Shown one piece after another: positions 33,301 through 45,454 of a stretch of DNA of 64,000 nt. Position 1 is the stretch's first letter. Each line of letters starts with the position of its first letter. The DNA comes from Hesseltinella vesiculosa (Eukaryota > Mucoromycota > Mucoromycetes > Mucorales > Cunninghamellaceae): contig MCGT01000039.1 of assembly GCA_002104935.1 (NCBI GenBank), forward strand, positions 124,001 to 188,000. The letters run 5' to 3'. The position numbers and the translations under genes were made by a program. The notes beneath the pieces were generated by a model. That model saw only the letters and a list, made by a program, of their open reading frames with translations, was not told the origin of the DNA and ran no database searches.

Positions 33301-34698
33301 GATGAGTTCATCATCACGCCCTCTTTCTCTCTGTAGGCTAGTTTTACCTAGTGAAAAAGTCTTCGATGTAGTCGGACAAATTGCCATGTTTTTGGGTGAG
33401 GACCTCCAAGCGGCGGCGTAAGATCTGGATCTTGCTGGCGTTGCGGGCAGCTCCACGTTTCTTTTCTTCGGCACGAAACTGGCGAGTAGTGGTATCCAAT
33501 TCCTTTTTCATATTGTCGGCTAGGGTACACAGGCTGGAGGTGACTTTGAGCGCAATCAAGGTTGATGTATGACGGAATGGACGGTAAACGGAGCTAATTA
33601 TTCAATACCAAGCTGTTAGTGTCTTTCGCCTCCACTTTTTTTCCCTCTTACCTAGACATGATGATCAACCAGCTTTGCAACGTGTCCATCAACGTGCCGT
33701 CGTACAAGATTTCATGCTGACACTGATCTACCAGGGTTTGGAAAAGGGACACCATGTTTGTCTTGAGATGCTTATGCACACTGGCTCGAGAAATAATGGG
33801 ATAGTCATGGTTGGGGCGCTGAAGAAAAAGAAGAGTCAGTCGCTCCATCATGTACCTAGAGCCGTACCTTGGCCAACTCCTCTTGGAGTTCTTGGAGTGC
33901 ATCCACTGTCAAACCTTCGTTTTCAAACGCTTCTTGCGTCACAGCCATTCGACAGCCGGAACACTAAATAAATCAGAGTGATAAGTATCCTGAGTGCTGT
34001 TCTTCGGCTGTCTTACCCGAATGACATAGTTAATGAGGTCTCGCAAAGCAGGGATTTTATCCGCACGGTATTCTGTCATCCAAGCAACAACCAGGGCTTC
34101 CACATCAGGTTTCTCATCAAGCGCTTGGTCTAAAGAGCAAGAAGAAGATACCATGGATGAATATGGCTGGCTTATAGAAAGTCCATGGGCGGTGTTACCG
34201 TAGAGACTTGGCTCTTCTTCAACCGAATCAGACACCTGGGCTAAAAGTTGACTAGACGATTCCATGACAACTTCGCTAGCATCCAATCGTCGTCGCTTCG
34301 AAGACGCCTTGGACTTGGTCGATGACGTGCTTGGTTTGTCTATGAGGGATTGGCTGGGAGCAGGAAGATTGAACTCATGGTCGGAATCTTCGAGTTCGTC
34401 CTGGTCACTCTCGACAGATGAATCATCGTCACTGTTGTCTTGTCGCTCTGACTGACGCTTTCGTGCACCTAGTGTAACAAATGAAACATAAATACATTAG
34501 ATTCCTACCTATTATATATTGCATTGATCAGTCTTTTGCTCACTCACTTTCTTGATTGATGAATTGGTTGGGAATCGACTTGTTTCGAGCCGAGCGACGA
34601 GAGGATCCCTGAACAAAGAAAACAAATCAAGAACAAGGTGAATACCCCCGCTACTGCATGGAGCACGCTGTCGTTTCATGCTTTACCGTAGTCACCAT
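30367..34698 (-). CDS. SCC3: Cohesin subunit Scc3/STAG (SA) family
   Basis: This is a multi-exon minus-strand gene for a protein of about 1,150 residues. Exon 1 is twelve bases (34687-34698; M-V-T-T), followed by a basic/Ser-rich N terminus with KSKASSKRRRL. The STAG domain is clear: HDYPIISRASVHKHLKTNMV, QCQHEILYDGTLMDTLQSWL, RPFRHTSTLIALKVTSSLC, and the conserved SLFVHRSRDVETVIRVECFR with YFRYLGWALNDPQASVR. C-terminal exons are helical. Stop TAG at 30367-30369. Scc3/STAG binds the Scc1 kleisin and DNA and is essential for cohesin loading. A similar, meiotic paralog (Rec11-type) is an alternative, but nothing here distinguishes them. Confidence 0.9.
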
Positions 34699-35180
34699 CT
34701 TAGAGTTAATGAATAGTTTGAAAAAGAAAGAAGAGAAAAAAAAATGAGCAAGGAAAAAAAAAAAAAAAAAGTAAACGCGCCCGCGACACAAGAAAAAAAA
34801 AAACCTGGCCCTGCCAGCCACCCAATCAGCTAACTGCGGTCACCCGTGCCCAAAAAAAAAAGAACTAGCACACGTCAGAATTCATGGGCCAACCATCCTG
34901 TCGAGTATCATCAGCCTTTACCAATCATTAGCTGTCTTTCAAGCGCATAATGGGAGGATGAAGAGCTGAACAGTAGCGAAGAAGAGAGATCAACCAACTT
35001 AAAAAAGAAGCGGGGGAATTTGAACCAGTTCTGTTTGTGAGCCCATAACCCGTTTTGAGCGTTTTTTTTTTTTTTTTGGTGGGTGAATCTGGCATGATCA
35101 TATGAGATTGATACGTTGTCTGGCCCCTGTCATGCACTTGGAGCGAGACCTCGGAGACCAATGTTGAAGGAGATGTGAGA
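34699..35180. other. Intergenic stretch
   Basis: No supported gene. A runs lie at 34754-34770 and 34792-34803, and a T run lies near 35060-35074. Likely the Scc3 upstream region and the start region of the broken Myb gene. Confidence 0.45.
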
Positions 35181-35189
35181 AGAAGAAGT

Positions 35190-36049
35190 AAAAGAAAAAA
35201 CTACGGAGGTCGATAAGTTGGCAGAGCTGGCCAAGAAGCACGGCTACCATGGCCAATGGGCACACATCGCGTCGGAACTCAATACCGAGCGCACTGCCAG
35301 CCAATGCTTCTCGCACTATCAGGCCAAATTCAACACTCGCTCGGCGCGCAAGAAATGGACAAAGGCCGTCAATGTGATGGGCGACCGTGACTGGCAGGAA
35401 ATAGCCACGCTCGTGGGTGACCGATCTGGGCAACAATGCCTTCACCGCTGGCTCAAATCCATCAACCCAACCATCCGCTGCTCGCCCTGGAACAAGGAAG
35501 AAGACGATGCACTTCGTGGTGCCGTGGCTGTGTATTACATTGGCCATTGGACCAAGGTTCAGCGCCATCCCAGACCGCATCGATATGCAATGCCGTGAGC
35601 GCGGGGTGAATGTGCTGGAGGACAACCTGAAGTTTGGGCCGTTTTCCGAGGAAGGAAACGCTCTGCTTGTCAAACTCGTGGCAGAGCACGGCTGCAAATG
35701 GTCCCTTCCTTCCCAATTCCTACCTGGCCGCACTGACAACAGTGTGCTACGTCAGTGGCGCGTCCTGGAACGCATGGAATCACAGGCTAAGGAAACAGCC
35801 CAACCAACACACTGTCCTCCTCCTACGCCTTCATCATCGTCTTCTTCCACCTCCACCTCAACTGCTACCCCTGAGCCCATACCCCCGTGTCTCATAAAGG
35901 CACCGCCCAAACGTCAAAGAGCTGCAACCAAGAGAAAGCCTCCCACCAAGTCAGCCACAGCCGCTCCCATTGTGACCCGATCCTTGCGCAGCAGAAAAGG
36001 AAACAGTCTGCAGCTTCCATTTATTAGTAACCAAACGCCTTCGTTTTAA
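35190..36049 (+). pseudogene. Broken Myb-repeat gene (SNAPC4/Myb-like)
   Basis: Myb repeats are easy to see, starting EVDKLAELAKKHGYHGQWAH, then VMGDRDWQEIATLVGDRSGQ, CSPWNKEEDDALRGAVAVYY and, in another frame, AIPDRIDMQCRERGVNVLED and PFSEEGNALLVKLVAEHGCK. Four defects are visible. There is no in-frame ATG before the first repeat. The KWTK...AVNVMG junction lacks the EED-type first helix of that repeat (about 7-9 residues missing). Reading frame changes near 35565, where two bases appear lost between RH and the PDR motif. A conserved third tryptophan is glycine (RERGVNVLE). The frame then runs to a stop at 36047-36049 with a basic C terminus. An SNAPc-type snRNA transcription factor or another Myb protein is the likely ancestor. 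An assembly error could explain the frameshift but not all defects together. Confidence 0.65.
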
Positions 36050-36328
36050 TAAAAAAAAATATATAGTTGGAATACCCATGGGACAAATGAATGAAAAGAA
36101 ACAGAAAAAACAAAAAAAAAAAAAGACAAAAGAAGAGGCCGGGAATTAAATAAACGAGGAGGTTCAGAAAATTCACGGATACGAAGTTCAATCAGCCTGG
36201 GATTGACCAATAAAATCATTTTTCTGTTTTTGGCAAAAAAAATGGCGGGATGGGAAGAGAGAAAAGCTTACTTGATTTTTTTAACACCTTTTCCTAATAT
36301 TTCTTTCTCTTCGCTACTTCTTATAATG
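36050..36328. other. Intergenic stretch
   Basis: A/T-rich, including AAAAAACAAAAAAAAAAAAG near 36105-36124. No gene. Confidence 0.45.
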
Positions 36329-36517
36329 CCATCACACAACGTTACGCGCGTCACCACGATCAAAGATGCCCTCTTCCATGCACAAAACGAAGCCGTTTAT
36401 CCTGATCTCAACTTGCCACCGCATGTTATTCCTCGTCGACGAGAATCTAGTCACCACACTGACAGCCCATCTCCTATCATCTTCTGGGAGGCAAAGTCCA
36501 AGAAGCCACCACACTGA
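36329..36517 (+). CDS. Small unknown ORF (62 codons) with a second, broken copy at 4940-5100
   Basis: ATG at 36329 (MPSHNVTRVTTIKDALFHAQ) opens a frame of 62 sense codons that ends SPIIFWEAKSKKPPH before TGA at 36515-36517. I do not recognise the domain. Its sole support is that a recognisable copy occurs on the opposite strand at 4940-5100, about 31 kb away, joined to a Ty3 remnant. The similarity covers the coding part only and stops at the stop codon, which favours a coding or terminal-exon origin. It may be a small protein gene or the last exon of a gene whose upstream part I cannot see. Confidence 0.35.
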   Translation, partial: PSHNVTRVTTIKDALFHAQNEAVYPDLNLPPHVIPRRRESSHHTDSPSPIIFWEAKSKKPPH

Positions 36518-37169
36518 AAGACACATGGAGATCAATAGCCTCGTCTTGTTACCTATCATTTTTGTATGAGGATGCATCGCGGTGAGACGCAATAATGAAA
36601 AGAGGGCTAGGCTTAGCATCATCATTTTAAAAGGGATCAGAGAATGATAGAAAAGAAGTGGAATGAAAAATAGACGGTCAAGATAAATTAAATGGTATGT
36701 ATAGCCAGGCAGCTTTGCGAAGCTCCACGTCCCGAACAAGACGCTTCGGTTTTCAAATGAATGAGTGACTTGAATAAGGGTGGCAAAGCCTGTTTAAATT
36801 TTTTTTTTTTTTTGACAGCGGGAAAACTCCTGCTCGCCGAGGAAGGAACACAGTTTCCCACGATTCCAGCCAATGGATGCACAGGAATGCATGTTGGTCC
36901 AACGGGAGAATGGAAAAACTTGAAACAGTTTGCAGTGATCAACAAAAAACTTTTGTGGTGTTCTTTTTTAGCTTCTTCTGGATGAATGGCAGGAACCATT
37001 AAAATAATGAAATGGGGCGTTTTTTAAGAAATTTAAGAAGATGGCTGCTTTTGGCAAAACATAAAGATGGCCGAAAAGGAAACCCCCGCGATTTTTCCCT
37101 TCTTTTTCAGCCCGCAAGCCTTATTTTTTTTTTTTCTCTTCTTTTTCCAACCTTTTCCCATTGTCTGCA
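36518..37169. other. Intergenic stretch
   Basis: No supported gene. A 15-base T run (36800-36814) and short ORFs without motifs. The last ~100 bases are T/C-rich and precede the aminotransferase start. Confidence 0.5.
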
Positions 37170-38981
<1,812 letters not shown>

Positions 38982-39317
38982 GTGGGCATCGTGCACTGTA
39001 CTTTTACAACATTCATATCTACTCGTTTGCTTTCCAAATAAAAAACATCTGTATACACCAACACTCATTTGTGGAGACCTGGAGGCTGAGGCGAGAGAGA
39101 AACAATAAAAAAAAAAAATAGCTCAGAAGACTCACAATGAGAATAGTAGGAGCCTTCCGCTTGCTTGCATCCTTTCAACCAACGTTGACTTTTTATTACT
39201 TTACACATTCCCTGACCGTCTCCAGCAAGATGCTACATACAAAAAAAAAAAAAAAAAGAATGCATACCACTGAAGGAAGCAAAAATAAGTTGCCCTGAAG
39301 AAAGGCAAAAAGATATT
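38982..39317. other. Intergenic stretch between the aminotransferase and tRNA-Leu
   Basis: No gene. Contains AATAAA-like strings after the aminotransferase stop (39037-39044) and an A run near 39241-39256. Confidence 0.5.
39307..39311 (-). terminator. Pol III terminator of tRNA-Leu
   Basis: TTTTT on the minus strand, six bases after the 3' end of the tRNA gene. Confidence 0.75.
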
Positions 39318-39398
39318 GCAAGCTGTGAGATTCGAACTCACGCATCCGGAGATACTAGCACCTGAAGCTAGCGCCTTAAACCACTCGGCCAAACTTGC
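39318..39398 (-). tRNA. tRNA-Leu (CAG)
   Basis: The 81-base minus-strand gene folds into a class II tRNA. The acceptor stem GCAAGTT pairs with AGCTTGC. The D arm starts TGGCCGAGTGGTTTAAGGC. The anticodon stem CTAGC/GCTAG holds loop TTCAGGT with anticodon CAG. A long variable arm (TATCTCCGGATGC) is followed by the T arm GTGAG-TTCGAAT-CTCAC. No intron is present. Confidence 0.95.
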
Positions 39399-40720
39399 TG
39401 TTGTTGATGGGTTTGTTCTTTCAAAGTCACAATTTTTCCACGGATTTTTTTTTTTTTTTTTGCTGCGTTTCTGCTAATTTTGTCGGTCGTTTTGAATGAG
39501 AAGCGAGAAGGAATGCTACTTTTGCGATAAACAACCATCAAAAATAAGAATTGGGGGTTGGGCGTTGGGGTAGAAAGCTTATTTTGATCAGGAGTGAGCA
39601 GCACCGAATGCGGAAGGTGCTACAAAACATAGTTTTGACGGCGGAATGGCCGAAAAGCAATGGGCAAGGACTTTCCTTGGTTTGGTTGGACTCTACTTCT
39701 TTTATGGCCTCCGGTAGCTTGCATTGTGGCGCAACAGTAACGCATCATCATTCAGCAAACACATGAGAATGTGTTTCGGAGTTGTCGGCGGGGTAGGAAA
39801 ATTCCGGCCAAACCTTGAAAAAAAAAGTATCACTCACTGACTGGCGCAACTCAGATCATTCGTCCTCTCCGCTCATTCACCATTTCTTTTGTTTCAATGT
39901 CCGATTTCCCTATAAATCGTCAACTTGAGTACTTGACGCATAATCCCTTCCGGAATCCATTCCGAATTTTAGAAAATTACATGCTTGTTTTTGGTCTCTC
40001 TCTCATTCAGAATGTGGATGGGCAATGTTTGTTTGACCTTGGCCTCCTCCATCTGCCATGACACAAAATCAAGAAAAAATGGGTTACCAAAAAAGGAAAT
40101 TACACATAGCCAGGCTTGACTTTTTACCTGTGACAACCAGTCATGATGCAGTTCATCATGAAATGAGAGAGACTGGGGAACAATGCTTTTAACATGATGC
40201 CATATGAAACAATAGTAAAAGTGGAATTAAGTGCATCGATTTACAGGAAATTGAGATGCCTTGCTAATATGTGAGAGGTTGAAAACCGACTGGCGTTTAG
40301 AGCGGTTTTTTTTTTTTTGTAGTTTAATCTATTTTTCATTCCCATCAATAGGGTTATTAGACAGCTCCGAGTAACCAAACTTGAAATAGTCGTAACCAAT
40401 AATCAAACGAGGTGATGTGAGCGTGTCTGGGCCTTGGGCATCCAATTAGCCTGGTTGCGAGGTTGTCAGGGTGTCATTTACAGTACTTTGTTGCCAAGAA
40501 TCACATTCTGAAATGCTTGTTCAATGTGTCCAAGTGCCTAAGCAGCACTTTTTCAAGCTCGGTCAAAGCAGTTTTGCCTAATGAGATTCTCAGGCAACAG
40601 CTCCAAAAAAAAAAAATAAGGGGCCAAATTCGGGGAAAAAATTGCCTGATTGCCTTTTTTGGTTTTAGCAGAGAACATGGTGTTTGACGGCTTATGATGC
40701 GGGGAAAAAAAAAAAGTAGT
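39399..40720. other. Gene-poor stretch of 1.3 kb
   Basis: I see no gene. The stretch has T runs (39444-39461, 40303-40319), A runs (40602-40616, 40704-40715) and small ORFs without motifs. Composition is A/T-rich throughout, and no similarity to the 3-10 kb repeat was noticed. Confidence 0.5.
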
Positions 40721-41918
40721 TTATTGATCTGATCCGAGCTGCTGTGTGTGCTCTTCACACGCGGCATAGAAGGTAAGATGGCGCTCGATGAACTGTTCCA
40801 AGACATCGTGCGATACCATTTCTGTTTTAAAGGTATTCCTCTGCATGAAAAAAAAAAAGATGAGATGGGTATTGCTTCTGTTTCTTAACTCGTGCTCGCT
40901 CAGGAAGGGAGGGGGTGCTTACCAGGATGTATTGAATGCTTTGATAGATGGTATGATAGTAAAGCTTGGTATCATCATGCTTGCTGTCATAGTCAAGCTG
41001 TCGTAGACGGGACCACAGGATAGTTTTGAGATTCTTCTTGTTGGTGTCAAACAAGTTGGAGGAGGAAGAGGAGGGAGGGAGGGAGGAAGAGGAGGTTTGG
41101 CGCGAGATGGGTGGAAGGAGGGAGGAGGAGGAGGGCGCCTTTTTTGGGACGATTCTCCGTTTGGTATAGATAAGAGTGCGCTCGGGGCGGTCACGGCGGC
41201 GCTGGTCCTGCAGGGCTTTGAGCTGCTGGCACCGGCGCAAGTGTTTTTCGAGGGTGGAGGGCTGATGGAAAGACAGGCAGGGTGCGTCCAATCCAGTGTA
41301 ATCGAGCCGGTCACGGATAACAGAGGCAAAGGTCTGCAGGGTGTTGTCGGTGGTCCTTTGAGCATAGAGTAGCAGGTGGACGGTGGAAGCTAGTGGGTAT
41401 TGAATCTGAGAAAACGGGTCGACGTTCTTGTCGTTACGGGTCATTGTCAGCAGCAGGGCGTATTTTGGTTGTTGGAAACAGTTGACAGGTTGATAGATCA
41501 TGGACAGGTAATCTAAAAGCGGTTGGGATTGAGTGGATCTAGGACGAAAAAGAAGAGGATGTTATTTTTTTTTTTGAGGCGACATCTTTTCCATTACCCT
41601 TTGAAGGCGTGAGAGGCTAATGTGTAGAGCTTGACAGTGTAGAGAGGTATAATTGATTTCATTTCATAGATGACATTGAATATATGGTATTCGGATGATG
41701 TCGTTGTTTGATCGCACAGAATGAGGTCTATTAAAAAAGAGGAAGGTCAGCAACAAAAGAACATAGGCAGCAACAAATAAACATATACTTTGATTTACTG
41801 GGACTTGCCAATGGGTATCTATAAGACAGAGATATGAGATGCTTAGGTAGTTTCTCTCATGTTGAGGGTTACCTTTGATCAAGGTCAATGGGCCGTGCCA
41901 TACAACCTGTGGGCTCAT
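40721..41918 (-). CDS. Sld7-like DNA replication initiation factor
   Basis: Five minus-strand exons join in frame: 41873-41918, 41789-41818 (30 bases), 41598-41727, 40923-41538 and 40721-40840, giving about 310 residues. N-terminal motifs are MSPQVVWHGPLTLIK, HTWQ-like DTHWQVPVN, SEYHIFNVIYEMKSIIPLYT and LASHAFKG. After a Ser/Pro-rich linker (SSSSLPPSSSSSNLFDTNKK), the C-terminal helical part contains NLKTILWSRLRQLDYD, DTKLYYHTIYQSIQYIL and VLEQFIERHLTFY. The order 'F-x-x-x-x-K-x-L...LR-G-x...Y-x-x-LY-x-x-x-Y' resembles the Sld7 C-terminal domain in yeast (dimerisation, and related to MTBP). Sld7 partners Sld3 in origin firing. Similarity is limited to this region; the linker is divergent. 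Confidence 0.55.
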
Positions 41919-41995
41919 GCTGGATAAAATAAAAAGTGGAATAAGAAAAAACACGGCCGCAGATGCGCCTCTTTTTTGTGCGACGAGACGGGGTT

Positions 41996-42347
41996 TCAAC
42001 AGCCAAGGATCGTGGTCAGCTTGTTCGCCACGCTCACTTTTTTGATGACACCAAGTCCATGAAGGCGTTTGTTTATTTTTGGCAATGGGGGTTTGGGGAT
42101 ATGCTGTGATTTTTTTTTTTTTAAAAAAAAGGGGGAGTCAAAGCCCAAGAAACGCGAGAGGGCTCGAGATTGCGTGCAGGAACTCGTCAACCGAGAACGT
42201 GGATCTTTTTGGCGGGCGAGGTCGGCAAAGTGGTTTTTTGGAAAAAGATGGTCGATCAATAAGATGTCCCTGTAAATCTCAGTAGATTGATTATCTGTCA
42301 ATGTGGAGCACGGAGAGACGAGCAAGAGTGGCACGAGGCAGTGGCAT
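41996..42347 (-). CDS. Possible small minus-strand gene, unresolved
   Basis: A minus-strand frame of about 110 codons (42334-41996) has no stop, and an overlapping frame from an ATG near 42345 reads MPLPRATLARLSVLHID, followed after a short gap by RSTFSVDEFLHAISS. The second looks more protein-like and could be a small mitochondrial protein, for example of the Fyv4/mS41 IGR type, but the IGR motif itself is not seen. A T/A run interrupts the middle. I cannot choose a frame with confidence. Confidence 0.25.
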
Positions 42348-42499
42348 TTTTTTTTTTCATGGAGATGGCAAGTAAGAGGGTTTATTCTTTATAAAAGAGC
42401 ATAGAGGTATAACATAGGGAATCAGCATAGAGGCGATGGCATAGGTAAAGAAAACGAGAGGACAGCGGAAAGAGAGGATATAAAAAGTACAGGCAGGAA

Positions 42500-43020
42500 T
42501 CAATAGGGTGAAGCAGCAAAGGTTTTTTTATGATCGGCAAGTGAGACAACAGAGAAGGTCCGGCATGATAATTGGTCTAAAAAAAAAAAGAGGTGTCAAC
42601 ACATCAAGGGCTGTGGCGAGAGGAATGTTTACCAGTCAAGCTTGGAATGGGAGGTTGGGTGGCGGAGAGTAAGGAGGGAAAACTGGAGTGTTTGGTGAGA
42701 GGAGAGCAGGAAGACCAGCGATCGGGCGAGGTGGAGCTGGAGGGAGGCACACAAGGAGATGAAGGTGTGGAGGAGGTGAAGAGGATGCTGTTTGTTGGGT
42801 AAGGAGTGGCACGTTTCCGTCGACTTGGGCGATGAACACAGTCGATGCGGTTGGTAGCACAGAAAGCACAAGGTTGACCGCCATCGCATTTGGTTTTTCG
42901 ACGACGACAAGTTTCACAGGCAGAGCCTGAGCTCAGCCGACGAGAGACATGTTGCATGGTGCCTGTACTCTTGGATCGATAGATAGCGTGATGGTGTAAA
43001 CTAGGGTTTTCCATCGCCAT
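42500..43020 (-). CDS. Small Zn2Cys6 transcription factor-like protein
   Basis: Two exons, 42633-43020 and 42500-42576. The protein is about 155 residues. The binuclear zinc cluster reads CETCRRRKTKCDGGQP, then CAFCATNRIDCVH, matching CX2CX6C...CX2CX6C of fungal GAL4-type DNA-binding domains. A Ser/Pro-rich segment follows and the protein ends S-P-Y. It lacks the usual large fungal regulatory middle domain, so it is much shorter than typical members. Target genes are unknown. The neighbouring genes on the same strand (Sld7, promethin-like) do not suggest a pathway. Confidence 0.75.
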
Positions 43021-43620
43021 GTTTTGCCTTCCAAAAAGAAAAAGAAGGTATTGGAAAAGAGAGAAAGAAAGAAAAAAAGCGGAGCAAGCCAGTCAAGGTA
43101 TTTGTTTGGGAAAAAGATTTCATCATGTGGGGCAAACGTGGGTTTTCAGATCAACTTTTGAGGTTGCACCCGCCAAAACAAATCGAGGGTTAGTATCGAT
43201 CATCATGCCTGTTGTTACATAGAGATGATCAATAGCCCACATCCAAACAATTGATCAATTCAGCTTTCATCTCTAACCGTTTTCATCATTTTAATGAATG
43301 ATAAGAGTGGGCGTTTTCCTCTCTCCTGATCACCACGTTTTCTTCTCCTCCATCAAAAAGGCGTGTGTTGTATATATTTTTTTTTTATTTTTATTTGTCA
43401 ATAACGTGTGGGTGACCAAAACAGGCTATTTTAATAAAGTTGTTTCTATTGGAACAATGCCTTTCCATTCGAACAATGGAATACAAATAAAAAAATATCA
43501 AATGGGCTGGGTTGACCTATTTTGTTTATCAACGAAAAAAAAAAAAGAACGATGACACACTTTAGGAGGCAGAAAAAAAAAAAAAGAGCCTGAACCCTTT
43601 ATCAAGGGGACCAGCCCTTT
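43021..43620. other. Intergenic stretch
   Basis: No supported gene. It includes a T run (43379-43387), A runs (43533-43544, 43573-43584), and A/G-rich stretches after the Zn2Cys6 start. Confidence 0.5.
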
Positions 43621-44083
43621 TTAACTTTTTTGTCCTAGCATCCATTGTTCTTTGCTGGGCGTCAGAAAATACAGCGAGGCTCGATAGACCAGCACCAAAA
43701 AGCCAGCGGCAACCAAAGCGCCAATCAAAAAAGGTACGAGAAGTAAAAAGGCCAGCGTCGCCATTATGCCGCCCAAAATGCTGCTGCCAATGGCCAAGAC
43801 AGAGATCACCATCGCACAGAACATCAAGAACAGCCCTACCGGCACTATTGAGAAGGCTAAAAACAAGTATACCAACACTCGAAATTCGTCACTAGAAATG
43901 CCATTACGCTGAGCGTTGAGCTTCCTATCTTTTTCAAAGATTTTTTTTTTTTTTTTACATTTGCCAGAGATGAACGAGGGTGTCCTTTGCCAAGGTAGCA
44001 TAGTTGCACACATATGTCAGGGCCCGTTCAACACACAGTATCATAGTGTCGAGATGATTGGGTTGTTGATTGGTGGCTGTCAT
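43621..44083 (-). CDS. Promethin/LDO-like membrane protein
   Basis: Two exons (43959-44083 and 43621-43924) join in frame at ATG, giving about 142 residues. The N terminus (MTATNQQPNHLDTMILCVER) is soluble. Then come four closely spaced hydrophobic stretches: FRVLVYLFLAFSIVPVGLFL, FCAMVISVLAIG, GGIMATLAFLLLVPFLIGAL, and VAAGFLVLVYRASLYFL. This hairpin-like cluster with a Gly-rich turn and a final Y-R resembles promethin/LDAF1 and yeast LDO proteins, which organise lipid droplets at the ER. The match is based on topology more than residues, so other four-helix hairpin proteins remain possible. Confidence 0.45.
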
Positions 44084-44177
44084 TGTTTTTTGTCAATACG
44101 AAAAATAGAACTGATAATAATAATAAAAAAAAAGTAGAAAAAAACCGAGAGCCCTTTTTTCATGGCAGCACAAATTT

Positions 44178-45178
44178 TTATTTCTGAGCCAATTCGTTAC
44201 CAATCTTGTAGTTGAGGATTTGGTTCCAGTCCAATTTGTTTCTGGTCAAGGGCAGGGCACGGCGCAGTCCTTTGAAGGTTTCGTCAGCAAGGTCTTGGTA
44301 GCTTTGATTCATGGCCATTTGATATCGCTTGTCCAGTGTGCTGATCTGATCGACAATCTTGCTTGCCCATTTTTCCACGTTCTAAGAAAAGGGTATGAGC
44401 ACGTCTCTCTCCCTTTCTGTTGGGACGCTTACGTCTTCCTTGGAAAGAGAGGCTTCGGTATCTTTGGAGGCTTTCAACTGGACGTTGCCATCTTCGTAAT
44501 AATGGACATGGACGTGGGTATGGCCTTTGAGTTCGCCAGATTGGGTGTGGTACACCCAAGAAGCTAGCCAGCGGCCATTCCAAAAGTTGTTGGGGTTGTA
44601 CTTGTTGTCGACCAAGGTCAAAGCGACTTGATCGTTTTCGACCACGACAGTCAATACGCCTTCTGGGAAATGATCCTTGACATAGGCTTGGGCTTGTTCA
44701 TCCAACGCTTTCCTAAACCTCGATAAGTCTTCAGTCTATTTCTCGGGGGGAGGGGGTCTTTTACCGCAAAGGTTCCAGAGCAGATTCTTCGGTATCAGCG
44801 GGTTGAAGATCCTCGGCGGTCAAATGCATGTGATGATACGAAAAGGTTTGGTTCGATCGAGGGTCCAAGAAGCGGCCGTCTTGGGTTTGGTTGTGCTTGG
44901 AGATGATGACAGGGTAGTCCAATCCAGGAGGGGTGACGGTGGTATGTTGTTCGGTATTGTATTGCTCCAAAGTGCTGACAATGCCTTTTTGCAAGGCTTC
45001 ATCGTCATTGATAATGGTTCGGATATCTGTTTAAAAAAAGGTGAGCCCATCATCTTTTTTTTTTTTAAAAAAAAGAGGTGATCTTACCATTGAAGACATC
45101 GTTTAATTCACCAGGAGGACTGGCCAATAAAAAGGTAGAAGCTATATCAACCTTGTCTTTGACACTGACAGTTTCCAT
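44178..45178 (-). CDS. CAP1: F-actin-capping protein subunit alpha
   Basis: Four minus-strand exons start at the ATG 45176-45178 (METVSVKDKVDIASTFLLAS) and end at TAA 44178-44180. Motifs are SPPGELNDVFN, VTPPGLDYPVIISKHNQ, RSNQTFSYHHMHLTAED, VEKALDEQ-like coding around LDEQAQAYVKDHFPEG, NFWNGRWLASWVYH and GHTHVHVHYYEDGNVQL; the C terminus is the tentacle region DWNQILNYKIGNELAQK. Capping protein alpha/beta dimers block barbed ends of actin filaments. Length (about 275 residues) is normal. Confidence 0.93.
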
Positions 45179-45454
45179 GGAAGAGAAGAACAGAATGAAA
45201 AAAAAGGAACCAGTGGAAAACAAGAGAAAAGAGAAACCGTGTTGCGCTTGTTTGAAGAGGAGAGGGCCGGTCGGAGTTACAAAAACGGAACTTGAGAGGA
45301 AGTCCAAAAAGAGGCCATGTTTCATTGCAATCCCTCTTGCCTATGCATTCCTCAAGGGTCTAACCGGCAGTTATTTTTTTATCCCCTTCTGTGGATCACG
45401 AGGCCTTTTTCTTTTGCTTTTTTTCTTCTTCTTGTTTTTCATGGATACAAAGGC

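Noticed and set aside
35098..35739. 213-codon minus-strand ORF
   Set aside because: Antisense to the Myb repeats; no family motif in that frame.
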